From Holophagales bacterium (lineage in GTDB: Bacteria > Acidobacteriota > Thermoanaerobaculia > UBA5066), in assembly GCA_016719485.1 (NCBI GenBank), contig JADJZB010000026.1, positions 1 to 64,000 on the forward strand: a stretch of 64,000 nucleotides of DNA, written 5' to 3'. Below are positions 47,801-58,769 of this stretch, one piece after another (position 1 is the stretch's first letter; each line of letters starts with the position of its first letter). The notes beneath the pieces were generated by a model. That model did no database searches, had not been told where the DNA came from, and saw only the letters and a list, made by a program, of their open reading frames with translations. Both the position numbers and the translations under genes were made by a program.

Positions 47801-48008
47801 TCATCTTCTGCTCGATGATCTGGACGACCGAGTCGGCGACCGTCTCGGCGTCCGCTCCCGGGTACATCGCCCGGATCGAGATCGACGGAGGAGCGATCGG
47901 CGGGTACTGGGAGACGGGGAGCTTCACGATCGCCATCGCCCCCGCGAGCATCATCGCGATCGCGACGACCCAGGCGAAGACGGGGCGCTGAAGGAAGAAC
48001 CTGGACAT
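44835..48008 (-). CDS. RND multidrug efflux transporter of the HAE1 (AcrB/MexB) family
   Basis: The 1057-residue protein opens MSRFFLQRPVFAWVVAIAMML. It has twelve membrane segments, two large porter loops and the proton-relay Asp-Asp in GLLVDDAIVVVENVERIM of TM4. The signature PGSTGVIYRQFSVTVISSML is present. Length matches AcrB-type pumps. It exports hydrophobic compounds across both membranes with the adaptor and channel encoded on either side. Confidence 0.97.
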   Translation of the reverse strand: MSRFFLQRPVFAWVVAIAMMLAGAMAIVKLPVSQYPPIAPPSISIRAMYPGADAETVADSVVQIIEQKMTGLDRMLYMSSEADSSGSASVTLTFAPGTDADLAWSKVQNKLQLALAALPDVVQQTGLTVSKSTRNYLLIVGLVSEDGGLTNADLNDYTVSKIESVLGRVPGVGEVEVFGSAYSMRVWLDPDRLTKFGMTSDEVVAGLRAYNVQVSAGQLGGAPAVPGQRLNASIRVQSLLKTPEEFGAVPLRTNPDGSVVKVSDVGRTELGSEAPDVAFRFNGKPAGVLAIRQEAGANALDTADRVKAKMDELSKFFPPGVSVVYPMDTTPFVRVAINEVFKALFEAIALVFLVMYLFLGNFRATLIPTIAVPVVILGTFGVLGAFGYSINMLTMFAMVLAIGLLVDDAIVVVENVERIMSEEGLSPLEATRKSMDQITSALIGIGLVLSAVFGPMIFFPGSTGVIYRQFSVTVISSMLLSVVVALVLTPVLCASLLKPVEKGHEAAESGGRLLRPFFLWFDRVFYRLRDTYMGWVGRVLGKRARWAFVFLAIVGAMAVLYQRMPTGYLPDEDQGNLIAMIQLPVGSTLEQTEKVMQDLEHHFLVDQKDAVKSCGAIRGSGFAGRGQNQGLMFVKLKDWDLRQGPGLSAKDVAGKAMRVFGGYRGAVVFVFPPPAVTELGVATGFDLYVQDRGDLAHEGLTKAVNELLDLANKDPRLARVRLNGMPDVPQYKVDIDWEKAGALGVPVNGIQRYLSAAFGSAYVGNFVQGGRVKRVYAQADAPFRMLPEDLHRLHVKNGQGRMVPLSAVASGRWVSGPPRLQRYNAFPAMNIQGEPAPGHSSGEAMNAMEELIAKLPSGVGHEWTGLSYQQRMSESQAGLLYAFSILAIFLVLAALYESWTVPISIVLALPLGVIGGVIASSTRGMANDVYFQIGLLTVLGLTTKNAILIVQFAVQNREKGMGLVEATMEAAKTRLRPIVMTSLAFGFGVLPLALATGAGAGAQKAIGTSVLGGMLSGTFLAVLLIPLLYVLVVKVFERKKAVEAPPVLETPLPAEGK

Positions 48009-48017
48009 GGCGCCCCC

Positions 48018-49216
48018 TTACTTCGCGGCCGCCGGCCCGGGCTTCGCGGGTCCGCCGGGCGCGGGCCCCGCGTTCGCCGTCGTCCCGAAGGGGACCGGCT
48101 TCACGTCGGCTCCGGGACGGACCCGCTGCAGTCCTTCGACGATGACGCGGTCGCCGGCGGCGAGCCCTGTCGTGGCGAGCCAGCGGTCGCCGATCGCGCG
48201 GTCCAGGACGAGCGTCCTCTGCTCGGCCTTGCCATCCGCTCCGACGACGAGGCAGTAGGGTTCTCCCTTCTGGTCACGCGAGACGCCCTGCTGGGGCACG
48301 AGCATCGCGTCCGTCCGGACGCCCTCCTCGAGGATCGCGCGGACGAACATCCCGGGGAGGAGAACGTGGTCGGGATTCGGAAAGACCATCCGGACGCTGA
48401 CCGAACCCGTCGTCGGGTCGACCGTCACGTCCTGGAACTTGAGCTTTCCTTCGCGCCCGTAGGGCGTCCCGTCCTCGAGAACGAGCTTGACCTTGCTCCA
48501 CGAGGAGTCGTTCCGGGTGAGGCCGCCCGTCCGGAACCCCTGCCGGAGGCGCAGGAGCTCGGCCGACGACTGGACGACGTCGACGTAGATCGGGTCGAGC
48601 TGCTGGACGGTCGCGAGCGGGACGGGCTGGTAGGCCGTCACGAGAGCGCCGACGGTCACGCTCGACCTCCCCGTGCGGCCCGAGATCGGCGCGCGGATCG
48701 GCGTGTAGGAGAGGTTGACGCGGGCGCTGTCGACCGCGGCCTTCGCGGCCGCGACGCTCGCCTCGGCCTGCAGGGCCGCCGCGGCCGCGTCGTCGTAGTC
48801 CTGCTGGCCCGCGGCCCGGATCTCGACGAGCCCCTTCAGCCGCTCGGCGCGGAGCGGGCGGCCGGGAGGTTCGCCTCGGCCATCGCGAGCGACGCCTTCG
48901 CCTGGTCGTACGCTGCCTGGTAGGGGGCCGGGTCGATCTGGTAGAGGAGCGCGCCCGCCTTCACGTCCGTGCCCTCCTCGAAGGCCCGCTCCCGGATGAG
49001 CCCGTTCACCTGGGGGCGGACCTCGGCGACGAGGTAGGGCGACGTCCGGCCGGGGAGCTCGGTCGTCAGGACGACCCTCTCGGGGCCGACCGTGACGACG
49101 CCGACCTCGGCCGGGCCCATTTGCCGTCCGGCCGGAGGCTTGCCGCAGCCGGCCGTCAGCGCCGCGACGGCGGCGACGAACGAGAGGATCGGAAACGAGC
49201 GGAAGCGGTGTTTCAT
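48018..49216 (-). CDS. RND efflux periplasmic adaptor, AcrA/MexA-like lipoprotein (one frameshift)
   Basis: ATG at 49216 has GGAGA five bases upstream; the signal ends in the lipobox ALTAGC. The first lipoyl half reads GLIRERAFEEGTDVKAGALLYQIDPAPYQAAYDQAKA. The frame breaks at about 48853. Restoring one C gives AARLRAERLKGLVEIRAAGQQDYDD and continues through the hairpin, the second lipoyl half (YTPIRAPISGRTGRS), the beta-barrel and membrane-proximal domain to the stop at 48018. About 400 residues, as usual. It precedes the pump gene by nine bases. Confidence 0.9.
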
Positions 49217-49243
49217 CGAGTTCTCCATCGAAATCTGTCGAGG

Positions 49244-49611
49244 TCAGAAAGAGCGGCCGCCCGAGCCCTCGCGGCCCGGGCGTGGCGTCCGGGGCGACGG
49301 GAGTGCGGCCCGGCCCGGACCTTCGATGCGACTCGCCGGCCAGTCCCGGCCGATCGAATCGAGGAGAGCCGTCATCGCGACACCCGTCGCCACCATCCGG
49401 GCGCCGGTCCCGTGGATCAGCGCCAGGAGGTATCGACCGGCATCATCGACGCGGTCGACGCCGGTGAGGTCCAGCCAGGCTGTCTTCCCGGCAGTGGTGT
49501 TGCGCGTCGTGCGCCAGCACTCCTCGAGGTCGGAGACCCACGTCCCGGCGAGGTCCCCCTCGAGCTTCATTCGGACTTCTTCGGCCTCGGACTGACCGTG
49601 ATCTTCAACAT
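49244..49611 (-). CDS. STAS-domain protein heading the efflux operon (one frameshift)
   Basis: ATG at 49611 with GAGGA eight bases upstream begins MLKITVS. The frame then stops after 14 codons. Adding one C at about 49589 gives MLKITVSPEAEEVRMKLEGD and continues GTWVSDLEECWRTTRN, WLDLTGVDRVDDAGRYLLALIH to the stop at 49244. This is the STAS fold of anti-sigma-factor antagonists; the Asp-Asp-Ala-Gly segment sits where the phosphorylatable Ser usually is, so regulation by phosphorylation is doubtful. About 122 residues. It lies 27 bp upstream of the adaptor. Confidence 0.7.
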
Positions 49612-49638
49612 CCGCGATTTCCTCGCGGGCGAGGTCAT

Positions 49639-49654
49639 CGCAAGGGAAATGCCT
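49639..49654 (-). promoter_or_regulatory. Candidate sigma-54 promoter for the STAS-RND operon
   Basis: On the minus strand AGGCATTTCCCTTGCG fits the -24/-12 pattern: GG, ten bases, GC, with GGCA and TTGC intact. The implied start point at about 49628 leaves a 17-base leader containing the GAGGA ribosome site of the STAS gene. Confidence 0.6.
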
Positions 49655-49749
49655 GACGGGCGAAGGGTCCCCAGGCGCTCTCAAACACAAATGGAAACGT
49701 TTTAGACATTAGGCGGCCCGCGGGACCTCGGGCGGCGCCAGAGCATTGG

Positions 49750-49783
49750 CGCCAGCGGGCTGGCGTTTGCCAACAGGCTGGCA
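49750..49783. promoter_or_regulatory. Two tandem 16-bp palindromes, likely activator sites
   Basis: CGCCAGCGGGCTGGCG (49750-49765) and TGCCAACAGGCTGGCA (49768-49783) share NGCCA-N6-TGGCN and are two bases apart. Their centre lies about 140 bp upstream of the predicted sigma-54 start point, the usual position for enhancer-binding activators. They sit between the activator gene and the operon. Confidence 0.55.
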
Positions 49784-49825
49784 CCGACCGGTCGAAGGGA
49801 CGCCGCCCTGCCAGGGGCGCTCGCG

Positions 49826-51901
49826 TCACCGGCCCGGTCTGGCGATCCCCAGCTTCTTCAACCGGAACTGGAGCGTGGAGCGATTCATCCCGAGGCGCGC
49901 CGCCGCCCCGTTCGCCCCTCCGAGGACCCAGTGCGTCTCCTCGAGGGTGGAAAGGACGTGCTCCCGTTCCGCCTCCTGCAGCGTCCGGCCTCGGGCGGTT
50001 CCCGGGGCGTGCGGCCCGTGCGCCCTCAGCTCGTCCAGCGGGACCCGGAGGACCGGGCCCTTCGTGAGGATCATCGCGCGCTCGATCAGGTTCTGGAGCT
50101 CGCGGATGTTCCCCGGCCAGTCGTAGCGCGCCAGGGCCGACATCGCCTCCGCGGGGATCGTCTCGACGGCCTTGTTCATCCGGCGGCCGAGCTGCTGGAC
50201 GAAGTGGCGCACGAGGAGGGGGATGTCCTCGGGACGCTCGCGGAGCGCGGGGACGTGGATCGGAAAGACGTTCAGCCGGTAGAAGAGGTCGGCGCGGAAC
50301 GTCCCCGCCTCGACCATCGCGGCGAGGTCGCGGTTCGTCGCCGCGATGAGGCGCGCGTCGGTCCGAAGGGTCCTCGAGCTCCCGAGGCGTTCGAACTCCC
50401 GCTCCTGCAGCACGCGGAGGAGCTTCGGCTGCAGCTCGAGCGGAACCTCCCCGATCTCGTCCAGGAAGACGGTCCCTCCGCTCGCGAGCTCGAAGCGGCC
50501 GACGCGGTCCGCGATCGCGCCGGTGAACGCGCCTCTCTGGTGGCCGAAGAGCTCGCTCTCGAGAAGGCCGGCGGGGATCGCCGCGCAGCTCAGCTTCACG
50601 AACGTCCGGCCGCCGCGGGCCCCGCGCTCGTGGATCGCCCGGGCGATCAGCTCCTTGCCCGAGCCGGTCTCGCCGGAGATGAGGACGGTCGATTCCGTCG
50701 GCGCCACGGTCTCCACCTGCTTGAGGACCCGGCGCAGGGCGTCGCTCCTCCCGACGATCTCGTCGAAGCTCAGCTCGCTGCGGATCTCGTCCTCGAGGTA
50801 GAGCTTCTCCTCGGCGAGCTGGTCCCTCAGCCCCGCGATCTGCCGGTAGGCGAGCGCGTTGTCGAGCGCGGTCGCGACCTGGCCGGCGACCTGCCCGATG
50901 AGGTCCATCTCGTCCCGGTCGAACTTCTCCTCCGTCCGCCTCATGACGGTGAAGATGCCGAGAGGACGCCCGCGGCTGACGAGCGGGAAGGCGTACCCGG
51001 AGGTGATGCCTTCCGCCCGGAGGCGCTGGGTTCCGGTCTCCGCGGGGCCGTCGAAGCTCACCTCCCGCGGCTGGCCGACGCTCAGGAACTCCCCCATCGC
51101 GCTCCCCTCGACGGGAATCACGGCGCCCTCCCTCATGAAGCCGCGGCTGTCCGGGAAGTCGAGGACGTAGAGGCGGGCCTGCGTCCCGCCCTCGTCGACG
51201 AGGACGACGCTCGCGAGGTCGCACCGGAGCACCTGCCTCACGTTCGCCGCGATGGAGCGGAGGAGGTCCTGCAGGTCGAGGTTCGAGAGGACCCGGTTCC
51301 CGACGTCGAGGACGAGCTTCAGGCGCTCGCCGCTTCTCGCGAGCCGCTCGTTCGCGACCCGGAGGCGTTCGAAGCTCGCGGCGCCGTCGATCGCGAGCGC
51401 GACCTGGTCGGCGACGACGGAGAGGAATTCCAGCTCCTCCCCGGGGTACGCGTCTTCCCGCCGGCTGGCGACGCTCATCGCCCCGAGCCGCGCGTTCGCA
51501 GTCGTGAGCGGGACCGCGCAGAGAGAGCGGATTCCGTGGCGCGCGAGGGCCTCGCGAAGGCCCGGAATGTCGGGCTGTTCTCCCGTCGGCGGCCAGGAAA
51601 ACGTCCTCTGAGTCGCAACGACCCTGGCCTCGAGCGTCTCCTCGAGCGGAATGGTGCCCACCGGCGAGAGGACGGACTGGTCGTCCGCGCGCAGGATGTG
51701 CCAGCTGGCGCCCTCTCCGACGACGTCCTGCAGGAAGAGGCTCAGGTGGTCGAAAGAGAGGATCCGCTGGAGCTCGTTCGAGAGGGCCCGGATGAGCTCC
51801 TCGGGGTCGCGGATCGCGCCCAGGACCTTCGAGACCCCGAGGAGACGCCGGAAGCGCTCCTCGAGGGTGATCCCGGGACTCGACGACCCGCCGCCGCTCA
51901 C
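49826..51901 (-). CDS. GAF-GAF-AAA+-Fis sigma-54-dependent transcriptional activator
   Basis: The 691-residue protein has two GAF domains (about 25-165 and 195-350), a linker helix, the AAA+ domain (Walker A ISGETGSGKELIA, the sigma-54-contacting GAFTGA, Walker B GGTVFLDEIGEV, Arg finger region LFYRLNVFPIHVPALRER) and a C-terminal Fis helix-turn-helix (GAAARLGMNRSTLQFRLKKLGI). The layout resembles FhlA/NorR-type sensors. It starts with GTG 11 bp after the SurA-like gene. Its best candidate target is the STAS-RND operon just downstream. Confidence 0.94.
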   Translation of the reverse strand: MSGGGSSSPGITLEERFRRLLGVSKVLGAIRDPEELIRALSNELQRILSFDHLSLFLQDVVGEGASWHILRADDQSVLSPVGTIPLEETLEARVVATQRTFSWPPTGEQPDIPGLREALARHGIRSLCAVPLTTANARLGAMSVASRREDAYPGEELEFLSVVADQVALAIDGAASFERLRVANERLARSGERLKLVLDVGNRVLSNLDLQDLLRSIAANVRQVLRCDLASVVLVDEGGTQARLYVLDFPDSRGFMREGAVIPVEGSAMGEFLSVGQPREVSFDGPAETGTQRLRAEGITSGYAFPLVSRGRPLGIFTVMRRTEEKFDRDEMDLIGQVAGQVATALDNALAYRQIAGLRDQLAEEKLYLEDEIRSELSFDEIVGRSDALRRVLKQVETVAPTESTVLISGETGSGKELIARAIHERGARGGRTFVKLSCAAIPAGLLESELFGHQRGAFTGAIADRVGRFELASGGTVFLDEIGEVPLELQPKLLRVLQEREFERLGSSRTLRTDARLIAATNRDLAAMVEAGTFRADLFYRLNVFPIHVPALRERPEDIPLLVRHFVQQLGRRMNKAVETIPAEAMSALARYDWPGNIRELQNLIERAMILTKGPVLRVPLDELRAHGPHAPGTARGRTLQEAEREHVLSTLEETHWVLGGANGAAARLGMNRSTLQFRLKKLGIARPGR

Positions 51902-51912
51902 ACCCGGTCAGC

Positions 51913-53541
51913 TCAGAAGCGGAGCGTCAGCCCGGTGTGGAGGTCCCACTGGTAGAGGTAGTTCGAATCGTAGTAGGTGTAGCAGCCGTACCAGGGGTCG
52001 CAGTAGCCGTACCCGCTGCTCGAGGAGTTGAGGTAGACGGGCATGAAGCGGAACCCCAGGCGAAGGCCCATGGCATCGGAGAGGTAGACCTTCGCCCCAC
52101 CGCCGATGCTGCCCGAGAACCGCGTCAGGGAGGAGAACTGCGGGGCCGGCGTCAGGATGCTCACGCCGAGGAGAAAGTCGGCGTAGGGGCGGATCTTGGC
52201 GCCGTAGGTGCCGAACATCCAGAGGCCGCCGATCTGGATCGTATCGACGTTCAGGTGCGTGATGCGCCCCGTGTACCCGGCCGGAGGCGTCTGCAGGAAG
52301 GTCGCTTTCAGCTCGGTGTCCTGGTGGCTCCAGATGAGCTCGGCGGTGAGATTGGGGCGGATCGCGTACTCCACCGTCAGGCCGAAGCTCAGGGCCGCAG
52401 GCACCTCCAGGCTCTCGATGAAGGCGCTCGTAGCCGTCGAAGCCGTGCCGCCGATGCGGTACCCGACGGTGGGGGTGATCTCGAACTTGCGTTCCTCCCT
52501 CACCCGGCCCTCCAGCTGGACGGGCATGCCCGTCGACATCGGCGTCTGGGTGTCCGGCGGAGGAGGAGCGGCCACGGGCGGCTTGTAGTACGCAACGGCC
52601 TCTCCCGAGACCTTGATGACGGCGTCGCGCTCGAGCTTCTCGAGGTACTCGGCGAGCTTCTTCTGGAACTGGGTCTCCTGCTCCTTCTTGAGGATCTCCG
52701 CCTTGACCTCGGAGTAGGGCCTATAGGTCGCGGGCATCTTCTCGACGACCTTCAGGACGTGCCATCCCGACCGGGTCTGGATCGGATCGGAGATGCCGCC
52801 GGACGGCAGAGAGAAGGCGGCCGCGTCGAGGGCCGCCGCGAGCTCGCCCTTTCCGACCGTCCCCATGTCGCCTCCCTTGGATCGGGTCGGACCGTCGGAG
52901 AACCGCAGGACGACATCCTCGAACTTCGTCCCTCCCCTCGCGAGGGTGACGGCCTCCCTGGCCTTCTCCTCGGCCCCGGGCCCGGCGTTGATCAGGACCT
53001 CGGCGACGCGCACCTTCTCGGGCACGGCCCAGGTTTCCTTCTCCCTCTCGTAGGCGAGCCGAAGGGCGTCGTCGGAGAGGTCGACCTTGCTGTTGACCTC
53101 GCGCCCGACGACACGCTGGATGGTCGTGGAACGCTTCAGCTGGTCGCGGAGCCTGTCGGGCGTGAGGTTCGAGGCCTCGAGCGCCTTGACGAAGTCCTCC
53201 TCGGAGGTGACCTTGTTCTGCTCCTTGAGACGCTTGATCTGCTCCTCGACCTCGACGTCGGTCGCGACGATGTCCAGCTCGCGCGCCCTGTCCTCGAGGA
53301 GCGCTTCGTTCAGCAGCTCCCTGAGGACCGCCTTGCGGACGTCGTCCCGCCGGGCGACGTCGAGGCCGGGAGGAGCCTCCCGGAGGGCCACCTCGGTCCT
53401 CTCGTCCAGCTGGCTCTGCGTGACGATGCGGGCGTTGACGTGGACGAGGATCCGGTCGATGACCTCGGCAGCCGCCGGAAGGGCCGAAAACGCGAGGGGG
53501 GCGAGGATGGCGGTGCCGATGAGGCGTCGGAGCGTCGTCAC
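51913..53541 (-). CDS. SurA-like peptidyl-prolyl isomerase fused to an outer-membrane beta-barrel
   Basis: The 542-residue protein has a signal peptide (to about residue 25), a SurA N-terminal helical domain (DRILVHVNARIVTQSQLDER), one parvulin domain (about 175-270, with FSDGPTRSKGGDMGTVGKGEL and SGWHVLKVVEK) and a C-terminal helix. A Pro-rich linker (PPVAAPPPPDTQTP, about 322-336) leads to a beta-barrel of about 200 residues (FEITPTVGYRIGGT, IRPYADFLLGVSILT) ending in Phe. The barrel has no signal peptide of its own, which argues for a true fusion. The GTG start overlaps the upstream stop (GTGA). Confidence 0.85.
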   Translation of the reverse strand: MTTLRRLIGTAILAPLAFSALPAAAEVIDRILVHVNARIVTQSQLDERTEVALREAPPGLDVARRDDVRKAVLRELLNEALLEDRARELDIVATDVEVEEQIKRLKEQNKVTSEEDFVKALEASNLTPDRLRDQLKRSTTIQRVVGREVNSKVDLSDDALRLAYEREKETWAVPEKVRVAEVLINAGPGAEEKAREAVTLARGGTKFEDVVLRFSDGPTRSKGGDMGTVGKGELAAALDAAAFSLPSGGISDPIQTRSGWHVLKVVEKMPATYRPYSEVKAEILKKEQETQFQKKLAEYLEKLERDAVIKVSGEAVAYYKPPVAAPPPPDTQTPMSTGMPVQLEGRVREERKFEITPTVGYRIGGTASTATSAFIESLEVPAALSFGLTVEYAIRPNLTAELIWSHQDTELKATFLQTPPAGYTGRITHLNVDTIQIGGLWMFGTYGAKIRPYADFLLGVSILTPAPQFSSLTRFSGSIGGGAKVYLSDAMGLRLGFRFMPVYLNSSSSGYGYCDPWYGCYTYYDSNYLYQWDLHTGLTLRF

Positions 53542-54391
53542 GGGGCGGAGTCTAGCGAAAACCGGGCCGCCCCCCCGACGTAGGGGAACGGGAGGTGCTC
53601 CTCGATGACCGCCACGCGCCAGCGGAGGCTCGAGGCCGCCAGCAGCGACGCGACCGCTTCCGAGCTCCTCCTCTCGGCCACGGCCAGCAGGAGGGCCGGG
53701 CGCGCCTCCTCGAAGGGGACGACCCGCCCGTCGGCCCGCTCCTCCACCCGGAAGAGGTGGACCCCGTGGCCCGCGGGCAGGATCGGGCTGACGCCGCCCG
53801 CCTGGAGGCCCCACACCGCCTTCTCGAACGCGCCCGGCAGGTCGGTGCGCTCGAGCCACCCGAGACCGCCACCCGTGGCGGCGTTGGGAGCCCGGCTCAC
53901 CTCCTTCGAGACCGTTTCCCATTCCGCGCCCGAGAGGACCTTCCGGCGGGCCGCCTCGGCCGCCTCGCGCGTCGGGAAGATCATCTGCGACAGCTTCACG
54001 AGCGGCGGGTGACTCCAGCGCTCGGGCTGCCTGGCGTACTCGGCCCTCAGGTCGGCGTCATCGATCGACTCGAGGCGGGCGGTCCTCGCGAGGACCTCGC
54101 GGCGCCTCTCGGAGGCCGTCTCACCCTTCGGCTGCGGGTCGGCGGCGTCGACGGCCTTCTGGAGGAGGCGCTCCTCGAGGTACTGGTCGAGGAGGCTCGA
54201 CGCGACCTGGGGAGAGACCTCCACGAGGGGGGCCCCTGCCGCGGCGCGGACGTAGGTCCCGAAGTCGTCCTCCTCCACCGGCTCGTCGCCGATGAGGGCG
54301 ATGACCGACGCGCTCCGGGCGGCGTCCGGACCCCTGCGGGAGCAGGCCGGTGCGACGAGCAGTACGGAGAGGAGGAGCGGGACGAGACGGT

Positions 54392-54395
<4 letters not shown>
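53538..54395 (-). CDS. PrsA-like parvulin-type isomerase lipoprotein
   Basis: The 285-residue protein has a lipobox LLVAPAC near residue 18, a helical N-terminal domain (SSLLDQYLEERLLQKAVDAADPQ) and a parvulin domain (VKLSQMIFPTREAAEAARRK, GGGLGWLERTDLPGAFEKAVWGLQAG, GVHLFRVEER). The GTG start overlaps the mfd stop and its own stop overlaps the next start, both as GTGA. It assists folding of exported proteins at the membrane. Confidence 0.88.
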
Positions 54396-57961
<3,566 letters not shown>

Positions 57962-57990
57962 GACTTACCCCCGATTCCGCCCCCGATTCC

Positions 57991-58046
57991 GTGCCAGGCG
58001 TGAAATCGTGTATTGCAGCTGCAATACACGATTTCACGCCTGGCAC
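57991..58046. repeat. 56-bp perfect palindrome, repeat family B
   Basis: Bases 57991-58018 and 58019-58046 are exact reverse complements with no loop; the ends are GTGCCAGGCGTG and its complement. It lies between the divergent mfd and EF-P-like genes. A second copy is at 61317-61373. Confidence 0.93.
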
Positions 58047-58135
58047 CGTCTCGGGCCGGGGATACGCCTAGAATGACGCCCCGCGGCGGGCCCCGGATTC
58101 CGGGGGTGCGCCGACGCCGTCACGAAGAGGACCCC

Positions 58136-58711
58136 ATGGCCGCTCTCATCGAAGCCATCGAGATCAAGCGCAAGAGTTTCTTCGAGCACGAGGGCGAGCC
58201 CTACGCCTGCCTCGACGTCTCCATCTCCACCCCCACGGCGCGAGGCGGCCAGACCCTCGTGCGCGTCAAGATGCGCAACCTCATCACGCGGGCCGTCTTC
58301 GACAAGACGTTCAAGGCGGGAGAGAAGTTCAAGGAGCCGGACCTCGGCAAGGTCGACGCGACCTACCTCTACTCCGACGGCGAGGGCTTCCACTTCATGG
58401 ACCAGGAGTCGTTCGAGACCCTCACGCTCCAGCCCGACATGGTCGGAGAGAACAGGCTCGTGCTCGTCGAGAACACGATCGTGGGGCTCCTCAAGTTCAA
58501 TGGACACCCGATCGACCTCGAGCTCCCGTCCCACGTGGAGCTGACCGTGACCTACACCGAGCCGGGCTTCCGCGGAGACACGTCCAGCGGCGGCGCGACG
58601 AAGCCGGCCACTCTGGAGACGGGCCTGGAGGTCCGCGTGCCTCTCTTCATCAAGGAGGGAGACCGGGTCAAGGTCCACACCGAGACCCACGAGTTCGTCG
58701 GCCGGGCGTAG
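58136..58711 (+). CDS. efpL: EF-P family translation factor with an EfpL/YeiP-type loop
   Basis: The 191-residue protein has the three EF-P domains: KOW-like N-terminal domain (KRKSFFEHEGEPYACLDVS), the middle OB domain (YLYSDGEGFHFMDQESFETL) and the C-terminal OB domain (TEPGFRGDTSSGGATKPATLETG, VPLFIKEGDRVKVHTET). The tip loop reads STPTARGGQ, two residues longer than in E. coli EF-P and lacking the modified Lys of KPGKGQ. It matches the SPTARG loop I recall for E. coli YeiP (EfpL). It relieves ribosome stalling, probably on proline-containing motifs. AGAGGA precedes the ATG. Confidence 0.82.
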   Translation: MAALIEAIEIKRKSFFEHEGEPYACLDVSISTPTARGGQTLVRVKMRNLITRAVFDKTFKAGEKFKEPDLGKVDATYLYSDGEGFHFMDQESFETLTLQPDMVGENRLVLVENTIVGLLKFNGHPIDLELPSHVELTVTYTEPGFRGDTSSGGATKPATLETGLEVRVPLFIKEGDRVKVHTETHEFVGRA

Positions 58712-58769
58712 GCCGGCTCCGCCGGGGGCGGCCGGTACAATCGCCCCCTCGCAGGAGGCGGAACCGAAC

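Noticed and set aside
57991..58046. Palindromes as part of a CRISPR array or attachment site
   Set aside because: There is no regular spacing of repeats and no cas, integrase or phage gene. Two isolated copies 3.3 kb apart do not make an array.
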